DNA of 64,000 nucleotides from CAZJYI01 sp964550025. Lineage in GTDB: Bacteria > Verrucomicrobiota > Kiritimatiellia > UBA8416 > CAYOBW01. Every line of letters begins with the position of its first letter. The stretch's first letter is position 1. The DNA lies in NCBI GenBank assembly GCA_964550025.1, contig CAZJYI010000004.1:62001-126000 (forward strand), given 5' to 3'. Shown here piece after piece: positions 17,491-26,877 of this stretch. Under the pieces are notes generated by a model that was given only the letters and a program-made list of their open reading frames with translations, had not been told where the DNA came from and searched no databases. The translations under genes were made by a program, and so were the position numbers.

Positions 17491-18909
17491 TCATGTTGTC
17501 GCTGTCCGGACGATGAGTCGGTCCTTTGTCCAGTGCTCGCGGTACCAGCTCGAGGGCGGGAAGGTGTCTCCTAGCGACTCCATCTTCTCGAGGAGCATTT
17601 TCCGAAAGCGGTTCATGTGATCGGCGTAATCGGGATTCGTGGAGAGATCCTGAAGTTGATACGGATCGGCGATGTTGTCGAACAGCAGCTCTTTTCGTGG
17701 TTCGCGGTAGACGGCGTACGTGAAGCGCTTGTCGCGCAGGGCACGCCACTCGTGGCCGTCTTCCCAGAGCGCGCAGGCGCCGGTATTCATCAGAAAGGCG
17801 ACTTCGGGTTCGGGGCCGGCTTCGCCGCGGGCGCAGTGACTGAGGTCCATGCCTTCGACTTCGGCCGGGATCGGCAGATCGGCCATGGCCAGCAGGGTCG
17901 GCATGATATCGACGGTATTGAGGCAGGCGTCGGACACGGTTCCGGCAGGAATGCGGCCGGGCCAGCGGATCAGGAACGGCACGCGCGCCGCCTCTTCGTA
18001 GAAGGTGTTCTTCTTCATGCGGCCGTGCGCGCCGAACATCTCGCCGTGGTCGGAGGTGAACACCACGATGGTGTTCCCGGCAATTCCTGCCTGGTCGACC
18101 GCGGCCAGCAGGCGCCCCAGGTTCCAGTCGAGGTTGGCGGTCATGGCGTAGTAGCAGCGCATCCACTCCTCGATCGCCGCCGGCGACTTCTCCATGTTTG
18201 ACCATGCGTCGCCATAGGGGTCGAGCGTGTCGGAGTAGCTGGGAGACGGTTCGAACCGAACAGTCTCGAACATCTCGTAGTACCGGGGCGGCACGTTCTC
18301 CTTTGTCCATGGGTCGTGCGGCGTGCCGACCGACAGCACCAGCGCGAAGGGGTTCTCGCCGGCGCTGAGTTTTCGAACCTGTTCGATGGCCATGTCCGTC
18401 TGGGCGTCGGGTTCGTAGGCGCTTTCCGGGTACGGGATCTTTGCGGGGGATTCCTCGTGGTAGTACGCGTCGTAGTAGCGGTGATGGAAGTTGTAGGCGG
18501 CCCAGTACCCGTCGAAGCCGAGGCGGTGTGGGCCGCGGGGCACGTACGAGTTCTTCGGGTCCATGTGATTGCCCAGCTCGGCGGCGTACAGATGCCACTT
18601 CCCGATGTAGGCCGTCTCGTATCCGCCCTCCGTCAGGACATGGCCGAGGCAGCGGCGGTGGTGGTCCGGGTTGAGGCGGATCTCGTTGATCACCATGCCC
18701 GTGGACGAGGTGTACTTGCCGGTGAACAGCGAGGCCCGATACGCCGAGCAGACCGGCATGGACGACACGCACTGGCGGAAATCCGCGCCTTGCGCGGCGA
18801 GTGCGTCGATGTTCGGCGTGCGCGCCATCGGATCGCCGGCATAGCCGCAGGACTGATAGCGAAGCTGGTCCGCGAGGACGTAGATGATATTGGGGGAACG
18901 GGACTTCAG
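17491..18909 (-). CDS. Sulfatase (S1 family, CSAYR motif), probable CTG start
   Basis: The first ATG in frame (18828) would delete the N-terminal strand and metal ligand. The same frame extends upstream through SPNIIYVLADQLRYQSCGYAGD, the normal family start. Between the in-frame stop upstream and this sequence there is no ATG, GTG or TTG. A CTG at 18909 preceded by AGG about 9 nt upstream is the best candidate; a small indel near the start is the alternative. From CTG the protein is 472 aa. The nucleophile motif is VCSAYRASLFTG (Cys54; Tyr where Ser/Thr is usual). GKWHLYAAE, FTSDHGEMFGAHGRMKKN and DIMPTLLAMADLP complete the family signature. No signal peptide. Third gene of the operon B-propeller, GH99/71-like, sulfatase. 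Confidence 0.82.
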   Translation of the reverse strand: MKSRSPNIIYVLADQLRYQSCGYAGDPMARTPNIDALAAQGADFRQCVSSMPVCSAYRASLFTGKYTSSTGMVINEIRLNPDHHRRCLGHVLTEGGYETAYIGKWHLYAAELGNHMDPKNSYVPRGPHRLGFDGYWAAYNFHHRYYDAYYHEESPAKIPYPESAYEPDAQTDMAIEQVRKLSAGENPFALVLSVGTPHDPWTKENVPPRYYEMFETVRFEPSPSYSDTLDPYGDAWSNMEKSPAAIEEWMRCYYAMTANLDWNLGRLLAAVDQAGIAGNTIVVFTSDHGEMFGAHGRMKKNTFYEEAARVPFLIRWPGRIPAGTVSDACLNTVDIMPTLLAMADLPIPAEVEGMDLSHCARGEAGPEPEVAFLMNTGACALWEDGHEWRALRDKRFTYAVYREPRKELLFDNIADPYQLQDLSTNPDYADHMNRFRKMLLEKMESLGDTFPPSSWYREHWTKDRLIVRTATT

Positions 18910-18956
18910 AATACAGATCCTCGCTCTCTCATCTCCAACCGCTCAATGACCTCGAC

Positions 18957-20808
18957 TCAGAGCTCCAGGACCATGATGTCGTCGACGAAAGCGCTCACGT
19001 CGGCTTCGCCCTCGCCCTTGTAGAGGAAGTGGATGCTCCGGATGGTCTTGCCGGCCATGAATCTCCCGATGTCCACGACTACGCGCGTCCATTTTTTCCA
19101 GTCACCGAAGGACGCTCCGGCACAGGTCCCGATGTACTCTTCCGCACCGGGCTGCTCGGATAGCCGGCTACCGTCGGTCGCCACAACATCCAGCATCGTC
19201 CGGGTGCCGGCCTCGTTGTCGGCATAGACGTAATATCGGAGCCAGGTCCTTGGCTTCGCCGCGATATCCAGGTCGGCCAGCACTTGGAAGCTGGCCAGAG
19301 CGCTGCCCGTGGCCCTGCCTTGGAGGGAAACCGACCTGGAACCGTTGTGTGTGTTCTCCCGATTCTCCGCGACCTTGCCGACGAAGTTCTCCGTGACGCT
19401 GTCTTCCCGGCAAAACGCCGGCGGCACGTCCATGTCCGGCTCGAAGCCGGTGCGCAGATGGACCGGCCCCTCGCTGCAGGGAACCGGAACGGATTCGGTG
19501 ATGCCGATCTCGCCTCGGAAGAGCTTGCTGATGGCGCCGGTGAGACGGAGGTAGAAATCGGATGATAGCCACCTGCCGTCTGCGCTGGTCGTCAGGAAGT
19601 ACTGGTCGGAGGGTACCATCGAACTGTCCTCCGCCATCTTCATCAGGACGGTGCCTTCGTCATACTCGTCGAACATGCCGACGTACAGCGCCGTTACCTT
19701 GTTCTTCCTGGCGCCTACCGCCTGGGCCCACAGGTATCCGCCGTTGACGCGGGGGAAGTGGTTCTTCGGTCCGCCGTTCCAATTGGACCACGCGAAGCCC
19801 GGGTAGATGTGCGGCATGTAGTCCTGCCCGCGGGCTTTGCAGAAGTCCATGTCCGCCTTGATTTGCACCTCGAAGAAACGCTTGGCTGCCGGAATACCCC
19901 TGGAGTCAAGGCCATCGATGATATAGCGCGATACATGCCATGGAGACACCATGTCCAGGGCCGCATAGGCGACCTCGTATTCGGCCAGGGAGTCCCCCTT
20001 CCCGGGAGTGCGCCAGCTCGTGGGAACACCGCCGATGACGTAGTACCCGCGGTCCTGCAGCCAGCGGGTCATGGTGATGACATCATCCGCACTCGTGGAG
20101 TGGGAGAACGTGCTGCCGATCCCCCACAGCTGAATGACGGGCTTGCCGCCTTCATGGAGGTAGGAGGGGGATTGGGTAACGCGGTAGCGCCTTTCCAGGA
20201 CATCCGTCACGTCTCTCTTTGTCATCGCCACAAAGTCCGCGGCCTCGTAGGCGGACATGTCGTAGCAGATGTAGAAGACGCGCCCGTACTTCTCCGCGGC
20301 CTTGACGGTGTTCTCCAACGCCTTGTTCAGCGTCAGGGGCGCATCCCGCACCGTCACGTTGAATCGTTGCAGTGCCACCCCGTCGATGCCGTACTGACTC
20401 ATCCACTTGAAATGGGTGTCCACGGTCTGCTCGTCGTAGCACGAATAGAGCTGCGCCTTGCGTCCATCCGGAAGAGGTGCGAATCCCGTATCATAGAGGA
20501 TGTCGTACTCCCGAATGTCCGGGAACACCTCCACGACCAGGTTGCCGCGCTTTGGCGGCGTGGCCCCGTCTCTGCCCCAGTGTTGCCAACGATCGTAGGG
20601 GTTCCCGTCGCCTCTGGCAAAGAACCACGCCTGATAGCCGCACAGGACTTTGCTGCGGATGGTCTCGCGGTTGACCGGCGTCGAAAGCGGATAGTTCGAA
20701 GCGCTTCATGTCGCGTTCGCCCTCTTTCTGCGCTGTTCTGCCCCACACGGGACAGACGCTCACTGCGGCGATCAGCGTAGCGGTCAAGTACGATGGTCCT
20801 GGCCTCAC
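18957..20808 (-). pseudogene. GH99/GH71-like glycosidase with one frameshift
   Basis: A GTG at 20808, 4 nt after the stop of the propeller gene, starts a signal peptide (ATLIAAVSVCPVWGRT) that runs to about 20690 and then loses sense. From about 20695 the other frame reads YPLSTPVNRETIRSKVLCGY, QAWFFARGDG, RWQHWGRDG and continues without interruption to 18957. A single-base indel in the TTCGAACTATCC region explains both halves. The body (LYSCYDEQTVDTHFKWM, YGIDGVALQRF, FYICYDMSAYEAADF, GMFDEYDEGT) matches the TIM-barrel of GH99/GH71-like enzymes that act on mannan- or glucan-type chains; the C-terminal 150 residues form a jelly-roll (FVDDIMVLEL). Either a sequencing or assembly error or a recent inactivation; the long intact rest favours error or very recent loss. 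Confidence 0.78.
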
Positions 20809-20812
20809 GGCA

Positions 20813-23800
20813 TTATCTCAAACACTGGATTGTGCCGTCGGCGAGGGATATGAAGAGTTGGTTCTGAGCTATGGCGATGCTGTCCCATACCGGCGCGGCG
20901 TCGAGCTTGTACTCGGCGAGCGGCTTGCCGTCCGCGGCCGATACCGCCACCAGCTTCCCGCCAAGTTCGCCACGATAGGCTGCGGCATAGTTCTGCCAGG
21001 TGGGGTTGTCGAACTTCATCGGCTCCCCGGCGATGAAGATCACGTCTCCCGCCTTTGCCATCGCGCGACCGTTGATCGTCAGCGAAGAGCTCATGCCGTC
21101 TCCGGTCAGCTTGTAGGAACCGGCCCTGGGATCGAAGTAGGAATGGTTGTGGACCGACGGGAAGCCGAGTACCCCGTAGGTCTTCTCGCCATCGGAGATC
21201 ATGATGTCCCTGGTACCCTTCTGCCACCACCTGAAACTGTTGGCCATGATGAAGCCGGTACGGTGCTGAACCCTGCCGTCGAGGAATCCGCTCAACGGCA
21301 ACAGGTGGGGATTGCCTCCGGCATCGACGTTGGCAAGGTCCATATCGAACGTCTTGTGCCGGACGTAGATATACTCCCCGTCCGAAACCAGGATGCCGTT
21401 CTTGAAGCCGGGCGTCGTGGGGTTCGGGCCGTAGTCCGTCTTCGGTTGCGCTTCCTTTGCCGCCTTCTCTTCTGTTTTGCCCTTGCCTTTACCCTTGCGT
21501 TTGCCCCTGCCGCTCTTCGGCCCGATCCTGGTCCCGCTGGTGCCGGTGGACCGGACGGCGAACGGGAAGCCGGTCTTCTCCATGAATGGACCGTATGCCG
21601 AGCGGCTCTTCAGCAGCTTGCCGGTGACGGGATCCAGGCAGTACGTGAAGATGCCGCCGTCCAGGAACGAGGACCTGCCGGCCGCGGCGTAGACCTTGTC
21701 ATTCTGAACCAGCACCGACCCGGAAACGGGCCAGGCGGATTCAAGCTGACCGTACACGCCGATCAACCTGTCGGGCAGGTCCTTGAAACGCCAGGACAGT
21801 TCTCCATCCTCCGCTCTGACGCAGTAGAGCCAACCGTCACGCGATCCGAACAGCACCATTCCCTTGTAGTAGGTGGGCGGCGAGTCGATCCTGCCGTCGG
21901 CAGTGAACGTCCAGAGTGTCTTGCCGTCGCCGCTGTCCAGGGCGAACAGCGTATGGGTGTCGGCGTGGCAGACAAAGACCTTCCCGGCGGCGATGACGGA
22001 AGGGGTCGGCCCGGCCGGGAGCTTGGCCTGCCACTTGACTTTCAGCTTGGCCGGGATCGCCGTTTTCGTCGTGCCGCCGCGAAACGGACCGCCGCGGTAG
22101 GTTGGCCAATCGCCGGCCGCGGCCTTGTCCGCCGTAGCCTTGGCGGAGGCGGAAGCCTGCGCCGTGTCGATCTTCCCGTAGGCGGGGCCTTTCTCCAGTC
22201 GTACCCGGCGCTTGATGGCTGCGGCGTCACGCGTCCTGAGCAGCTCGGGATCGCCGGCGTAGGCATTCATGCCCGGCACCATGTCACCCACGTTGCAGGT
22301 GCAGGAGTAGGGGGTGGCGTAGAGCAAACCGTTTGCGGGCAGAACGCCCATTCCGCACGTTCCGCGGGTCCAGTGGTTCGGATGTTCCGCGCCGGTTTCC
22401 AGGTTCATGAAGTCCGCGCCGCCGGTCTTGCTGTTGATGTAGTACTTCTTCGTGATGAGGTTCCGGTAGCAGCGGTCGTGACCCATTGGCGTCGTGACGA
22501 GCTGTTTCAGGTTCTTGACTTCCTCGCCGGTCTCCGCATCGTACGCTTTCGGCTGCGCCGATCCGCCGACCCAGACCTTCCCATCCAGGTAGTACACGTC
22601 CGGCGACGCCTGGTAGTTCAGGGCGGAGCCGCCGCTCCACAGTACCTTGCCGTCCTTGAGCGAGTAGGCGACCAACCCCTTCGATTCCACCGCGAATGCC
22701 TTGTCGTCCGTGATGATCACCGTGTTGGGTACCGTTCCCGGTGTGCGGGAATCATGCCCCGTGGGGTTGCTGATGGACTTCTTGACGGCCCAGCGTTCTT
22801 TTCCCGTCCTGGGATCTACGCAGAACGTCCCGTCTTTCGTCTGGTATACCGCGTTGTTGCCTTTGACGGCAAAGGACGCGGCCGTGTATTGCGCCAGGTT
22901 GCCTGTCTTCCATAGTTGCTTGCCCGACTCGGGGTCGAGGGCGATCAGGACACTCGACGACACGGGTTTGTCCTTGATCTCGGGAGCGTACCCTTTGCGG
23001 AACCCGCCTCCGTGGAACGGTTCGTTTTCCGTGCCCCTGGGGCCGGAGGACTTCTTGGCGGTCAGGTGGTAGGCCGCGGAATTGAAGCGCTCACCCACGT
23101 TGACGAACAGGATGCCCTGGTCATAGGCCACTTCCTGCACCGGTGAGATGCCCTCATAGGTCTTGAGGGTCTCGCCCGTCGCGGCATCGAGAGCCGCCAG
23201 CGGCCCCTCGAGCACCGGCGTACAGTACAGGATGTCGTCGGTCGCAACCATGCGACGCTGTTGTTGAACGGGAAGGCTCTTGATGTAGACCGTTATCGAT
23301 TCCCAGCGCTCGATCTTGCGGGTCCAGAGGGTCCTGCCGTTGAAAGCGTCCCGTGCCACGTAAGTGAACTCTCCCGGGAGGAACGGGTTGTCCGGCGGGC
23401 TCCGGTCTTCAATGGAGAAGAGGCGTCCGTTGGCGCTGACCACGCTCGCGATGGTCGAGATCCCCATATGCGACCGGCTCCATTTGGGGGCGTCCTGCCA
23501 CTGCAGCCGCCGCGGCGGGCCCACAACCGAATCCATGGCGACGGCGTTGTTGTCCGCCTTGTTGAGGTACTGGGGCCAGGTGTCGATGTTGCCGGGCCAT
23601 GGTTTGACGGTCTTCTTGCCGCCGATAATCGCTACCCCGCCGGGCACCAGCACTCTGTTCAGCTCATCACTTGCCACTCGACACTTGCCACTCGCCACGA
23701 CGAGATTGATCACGTTGTCGGCGTAGGGCAGGTTCCTGCCGTCAAAGTGAGCCGCGGATACCCTGCCGTACAGGCCCTTCGAACGAATGTGCTCCCTTGC

Positions 23801-23998
23801 CTTCACGACGTTGCCCGTATCCTCGTCGAGTCCGTGAACAAGCAACCGGTTGCCGGATGCCATGGCGGCCGTCTCCGTGCCGTCAGCGCAATTCAGGTGA
23901 ACGGCAATGCCTCCCTTGATGCCGCTGTTCTTGACGAGGTCGGCGTTGGCGATGAAGGCGACCAGGAACAGGAGTGCAGCCCAGACTATCTTTCTCAT
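20813..23998 (-). CDS. Secreted methyltransferase-like / PQQ-type beta-propeller fusion, paralog B
   Basis: 1061 aa. ATG at 23998 with GGGAGAG 6 nt upstream and a clear signal peptide (IVWAALLFLVAFIANA); the longer frame upstream is not needed. Methyltransferase-like part: AVHLNCADGTE (motif I nearly lost), LLVHGLDEDTGNVVKAR, LPYADNVINLVVA, NRVLVPGGVAIIGG. Propeller blades follow (LAALDAATGETLKTYEG, LIALDPESGKQLWKTGN), and a second propeller begins at GDWPTYRGGPFRGG. Shared motif: Cys510, 548, 566, 568. Two insertions interrupt the alignment with paralog A: a 7-bp tandem array (23664-23698) and an Ala/Lys stretch SASAKATADKAAAG just before WPTYR. A second Lys-rich loop (RGKRKGKGKGK) occurs later. 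First gene of an operon with the GH99/71-like gene and a sulfatase. Confidence 0.8.
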   Translation of the reverse strand: MRKIVWAALLFLVAFIANADLVKNSGIKGGIAVHLNCADGTETAAMASGNRLLVHGLDEDTGNVVKAREHIRSKGLYGRVSAAHFDGRNLPYADNVINLVVASGKCRVASDELNRVLVPGGVAIIGGKKTVKPWPGNIDTWPQYLNKADNNAVAMDSVVGPPRRLQWQDAPKWSRSHMGISTIASVVSANGRLFSIEDRSPPDNPFLPGEFTYVARDAFNGRTLWTRKIERWESITVYIKSLPVQQQRRMVATDDILYCTPVLEGPLAALDAATGETLKTYEGISPVQEVAYDQGILFVNVGERFNSAAYHLTAKKSSGPRGTENEPFHGGGFRKGYAPEIKDKPVSSSVLIALDPESGKQLWKTGNLAQYTAASFAVKGNNAVYQTKDGTFCVDPRTGKERWAVKKSISNPTGHDSRTPGTVPNTVIITDDKAFAVESKGLVAYSLKDGKVLWSGGSALNYQASPDVYYLDGKVWVGGSAQPKAYDAETGEEVKNLKQLVTTPMGHDRCYRNLITKKYYINSKTGGADFMNLETGAEHPNHWTRGTCGMGVLPANGLLYATPYSCTCNVGDMVPGMNAYAGDPELLRTRDAAAIKRRVRLEKGPAYGKIDTAQASASAKATADKAAAGDWPTYRGGPFRGGTTKTAIPAKLKVKWQAKLPAGPTPSVIAAGKVFVCHADTHTLFALDSGDGKTLWTFTADGRIDSPPTYYKGMVLFGSRDGWLYCVRAEDGELSWRFKDLPDRLIGVYGQLESAWPVSGSVLVQNDKVYAAAGRSSFLDGGIFTYCLDPVTGKLLKSRSAYGPFMEKTGFPFAVRSTGTSGTRIGPKSGRGKRKGKGKGKTEEKAAKEAQPKTDYGPNPTTPGFKNGILVSDGEYIYVRHKTFDMDLANVDAGGNPHLLPLSGFLDGRVQHRTGFIMANSFRWWQKGTRDIMISDGEKTYGVLGFPSVHNHSYFDPRAGSYKLTGDGMSSSLTINGRAMAKAGDVIFIAGEPMKFDNPTWQNYAAAYRGELGGKLVAVSAADGKPLAEYKLDAAPVWDSIAIAQNQLFISLADGTIQCLR
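23664..23698 (-). repeat. Five 7-bp tandem repeats inside paralog B
   Basis: On the coding strand: GTGGCGA, GTGGCAA, GTGTCGA, GTGGCAA, GTGATGA. They encode the residues around ASGKCRVASDE, at the loop between 'VNLLVA' and the 'RVLVPRG' segment. Paralog A has a plain KLGEVSMDE loop there. Confidence 0.8.
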
Positions 23999-24500
23999 TC
24001 GTCTCTCCCTTGTTGTGGTGTGTAATGGTGGCGGGACAGACATACCGTACCTGCCCGTATCTATCAAGCATTGCCGCTCTCCCGCGCGGTAACGGCCTCC
24101 GGAGACAGGCTGGCTTGAAGCGCTGCTTCGCGGCATCCCATCATGCGGAGTTGAACGGTAACCGCCGGCGGCGGTGGGGCGGACCAGGTCCCAGTGCAGT
24201 TTTTCCCCTTCGTCCTCAATCGCCTGTTGTCTTTACAGGACGCTATATGTCCGCCATTGTAAATGTCCGCCCCGCGGACGGGGGGTTCGCAGCTCGTTCC
24301 CAGAGACGGGGAACCGGCCGACACAACGTAGCGTCCGGCGGAAGGGATGCAGGAGCATTTGAAGTGATTAGAGACGATGTGGGGTTTGAGATGTGGGATG
24401 TGAGATACGGGATGTGAGATCTGGGACGCCGGTCCCACCCCTGATCTTTCACCTTCATCTTTCGCCCTAATCTACAGACGAAGAAAAGGAGGGAGAGACG
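23999..24500. other. Divergent intergenic region with a heptanucleotide array
   Basis: About 500 bp between a minus-strand and a plus-strand gene, so promoters for both must lie here, but no convincing -35/-10 pair was identified. Seven 7-bp units (GATGTGG, GGTTTGA, GATGTGG, GATGTGA, GATACGG, GATGTGA, GATCTGG) fill 24376-24424, followed by a pyrimidine-rich stretch (CTGATCTTTCACCTTCATCT) with the same 7-bp rhythm up to about 24470. AGGAGG at 24488-24493 belongs to the GH32 gene. Confidence 0.75.
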
Positions 24501-26690
24501 ATGAGCAGTAGACGAGCCGTCCAAAACCTGTTGGTGGCTGGGATGATGTTGATGGCAGTAGCAGTGGCGTCAGGTGCGGATGACATCTTGATCGCCGATT
24601 TCGAGGGCAAGGATTACGGCGACTGGAAGGTGGAAGGCAAGGCCTTCGGAACGGCCCCTGCCAAGGGGACACTCGGCGGCCAGATGCGGGTCACCGGCTT
24701 CGAAGGCAAGGGGCTCGTCAACACGTTCCTCGGTGGCGACAAGCCGACCGGCAAGCTGACGTCGCCTGCGTTTACGATCGAACGGGACTTCATCAAGTTC
24801 CTCGTTGGCGGTGGCGGTCACGAGGGCAAGACCTGCATGAACCTCCTTGTAGACGGGGACGTTGTCTACTCCACGACCGGGCCCAACAAGCAACCCGGCG
24901 GCAGTGAGTTCCTGAACTGGGAGAACTGGGACGTGAAGAAGTACAAGGGCAAGAAAGCCGTCATTCAGATCGTTGACGATGCCTCGGGTGGTTGGGGCCA
25001 CATCAACATTGACCAGATCTCACAGAGCGACACGAAGGCGAAGAAGAAACCGTTCGTCATGCCTCGGCGCGGCGGACCGCCTCCCATGACGAATGCGCGC
25101 GAAATAAAGATCACCGGCAAGTACATCATCTTCCCGGTTTCCAACAATCGTCCCAAGAGAGGGCGCATGGCGATTATGGTGGGTGAACAGCTCGTGCATC
25201 ATCTCGACTGCGACTTCCCGGCGGACAAGGATGCGATCGACTGGTGGACCTATCTCGACATGGGGGAATACAAGGGCAAGACAGCGAAGGTGTCCGCCCA
25301 GGCTTCGGAGGAGATCGTCGCCATGGTCGAGTCCAGCGACGAGATTCGCCATCTCCAGCCGCTCTACAACGAGGCACTGCGCCCCCAGTTCCACATCAGC
25401 CAGATGCGGGGCTGGAACAACGACCCGAACGGGATGATGTACTACGACGGTCAGTACCATTTCTTCTGGCAGTGCAACCCGGCCGGCCGCAAGTGGGCCA
25501 ACATGTACTGGGGATACGCCACCAGCCCCGACATGGTGCACTGGGCCGAGCACGACCGCGCGCTGCGCTCGTTCGGTGGTCACGTCGAGAACCGCCATCC
25601 CAAGATGGCCGTGAAGAACTGCTTCTCGGGCAGCGGCAACGTCGACCACAAGAACACCGCCGGTTGGCAGACCGGGGACGAGAAGACGCTGGTGCTCGCG
25701 TTCACCGATACCGGTTGCGGCGAAGCGCTGGCCTACTCCAGCGACCGCGGCAAGACGTGGAAGTACTACGAGGGAAACCCGGTCATCCGTCACCGCGGGC
25801 GCGATCCAAAACTGATGTGGTATGAACCCGGGCAGCACTGGGTCATCGCCGTGTACGACGAGTGCAAGGAGTACGGCAGGAACATCGCCATCTATACGAG
25901 CAAGGACCTCAAGGAGTGGGATCGCGTCAGCAACATTCCCGGCTACTTCGAGTGCGCCGAGATCTTCGAGCTGCCGGTCGACGGTGATCCAGAGAACACG
26001 AAGTGGGTCATCTTCGCGGCGGACGCACGCTATGCGCTCGGGACGTTCGACGGCAAGAAGTTCACGCCGGAACATGAGGGTAAACACCGTGTGCATTGGG
26101 GCAACTACTACGCCTCGCAGTGCTTCAGCAGTCCGCCGGACGGTCGCGTGGTTCAGGTTGGCTGGGCGCGGTTCGAGATACCGAACATGCCGTTCAATCA
26201 GACCTTCACCGTTCCGACCAGCCTGACGCTGCACAACACGGATGAGGGCGTGCGGATGTTCGCCACGCCGATCAAAGAGCTCGAGACGCTCCGTAAGCCG
26301 AACCCGAAGTCGGTCGAGAACAAGGAGCTGACGGCCGAGGCGCGTGAGATCAAGCTCGAGGCGAAGGACCAGCACTATGACATCGTCGCAAGCCTGAAGA
26401 AGGGGACGGCGTCGAAGGCCGTCTTGCGCTTCGGCGCCGGTGTGACAACGTACGACTTCAACGCCCAGAAGCTTGACGAGATGCCGTTGAAGATGAAAGA
26501 CGGCCGCGTGACATTCCGCGTGCTCGTCGACCGCCCGATTTGCGAAGTGATCGGTGGCGGCGGCGCCTGCTTCAAGACCAGTGGCCGACGCGACATGGGG
26601 AAGCCGCTCGGCACGGTTTCGCTGACGGCCGAGGGCGGTTCTCTCACCGTCGAATCGCTCAAGGTTTACGAAATGAAGTCGATCTGGTAG
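24501..26690 (+). CDS. Secreted GH32 fructan hydrolase (levanase/inulinase-like)
   Basis: 729 aa. ATG at 24501, AAGGAGGGAG upstream, signal peptide (LLVAGMMLMAVAVASGAD). Residues about 27-175 form an N-terminal sandwich (DFEGKDYGDWKVEGKAFG, GGWGHINIDQIS), also found in the GH32 part of the next gene. The five-bladed propeller has RGWNNDPNGMMYYDG with nucleophile Asp308, GRDPKLMWY with transition-state Asp435, and GYFECAEIF with acid/base Glu484-Cys485. A C-terminal sandwich (VLVDRPICEVIGG, SLKVYEMKSIW) ends the protein. GH32 enzymes hydrolyse beta-fructosides such as levan, inulin or sucrose; it acts outside the cytoplasm. Exact linkage cannot be read from the sequence. It is followed 187 bp later by its fused paralog. 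Confidence 0.93.
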   Translation: MSSRRAVQNLLVAGMMLMAVAVASGADDILIADFEGKDYGDWKVEGKAFGTAPAKGTLGGQMRVTGFEGKGLVNTFLGGDKPTGKLTSPAFTIERDFIKFLVGGGGHEGKTCMNLLVDGDVVYSTTGPNKQPGGSEFLNWENWDVKKYKGKKAVIQIVDDASGGWGHINIDQISQSDTKAKKKPFVMPRRGGPPPMTNAREIKITGKYIIFPVSNNRPKRGRMAIMVGEQLVHHLDCDFPADKDAIDWWTYLDMGEYKGKTAKVSAQASEEIVAMVESSDEIRHLQPLYNEALRPQFHISQMRGWNNDPNGMMYYDGQYHFFWQCNPAGRKWANMYWGYATSPDMVHWAEHDRALRSFGGHVENRHPKMAVKNCFSGSGNVDHKNTAGWQTGDEKTLVLAFTDTGCGEALAYSSDRGKTWKYYEGNPVIRHRGRDPKLMWYEPGQHWVIAVYDECKEYGRNIAIYTSKDLKEWDRVSNIPGYFECAEIFELPVDGDPENTKWVIFAADARYALGTFDGKKFTPEHEGKHRVHWGNYYASQCFSSPPDGRVVQVGWARFEIPNMPFNQTFTVPTSLTLHNTDEGVRMFATPIKELETLRKPNPKSVENKELTAEAREIKLEAKDQHYDIVASLKKGTASKAVLRFGAGVTTYDFNAQKLDEMPLKMKDGRVTFRVLVDRPICEVIGGGGACFKTSGRRDMGKPLGTVSLTAEGGSLTVESLKVYEMKSIW

Positions 26691-26710
26691 CGCCGGCTTT
26701 CAGCCGGTGA

Positions 26711-26845
26711 CCGTAGCGCGGAAATCCGTTCCGCGCCCGAGCATGGGAAGACAGAGGGTACGAGAGAAGGCGGGCACCGAGGGCTTGTGTCTCGCCAGTC
26801 TTTCACATCTCATACTCAAGCGCGGAACGGATTTCCGCGCTACGG
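26711..26845. repeat. Perfect 26-bp inverted repeats around an 83-bp spacer
   Basis: Arm 26711-26736 (CCGTAGCGCGGAAATCCG...) is the exact reverse complement of 26820-26845. A CCGGCTTTCAGCCGG palindrome (26693-26707) sits just before. A similar CCGTAGCGCGGGAATGCG half-site occurs near 1775 and a TAGCGGAAGAC relative near 61757, so this is a member of a dispersed family. No gene inside. Confidence 0.75.
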
Positions 26846-26877
26846 ACAGTCCGCGGAGTGCAACAAGGAGAGAGAGC

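Noticed and set aside
17381..18772. 463-codon frame overlapping the sulfatase at 17491-18909
   Set aside because: Arg/Pro-rich off-frame reading; the sulfatase motifs are in the other frame.
26707..26877. In-frame upstream extension of the sulfatase-GH32 fusion
   Set aside because: It translates the inverted repeat; a ribosome-binding site and signal peptide place the start at 26878.
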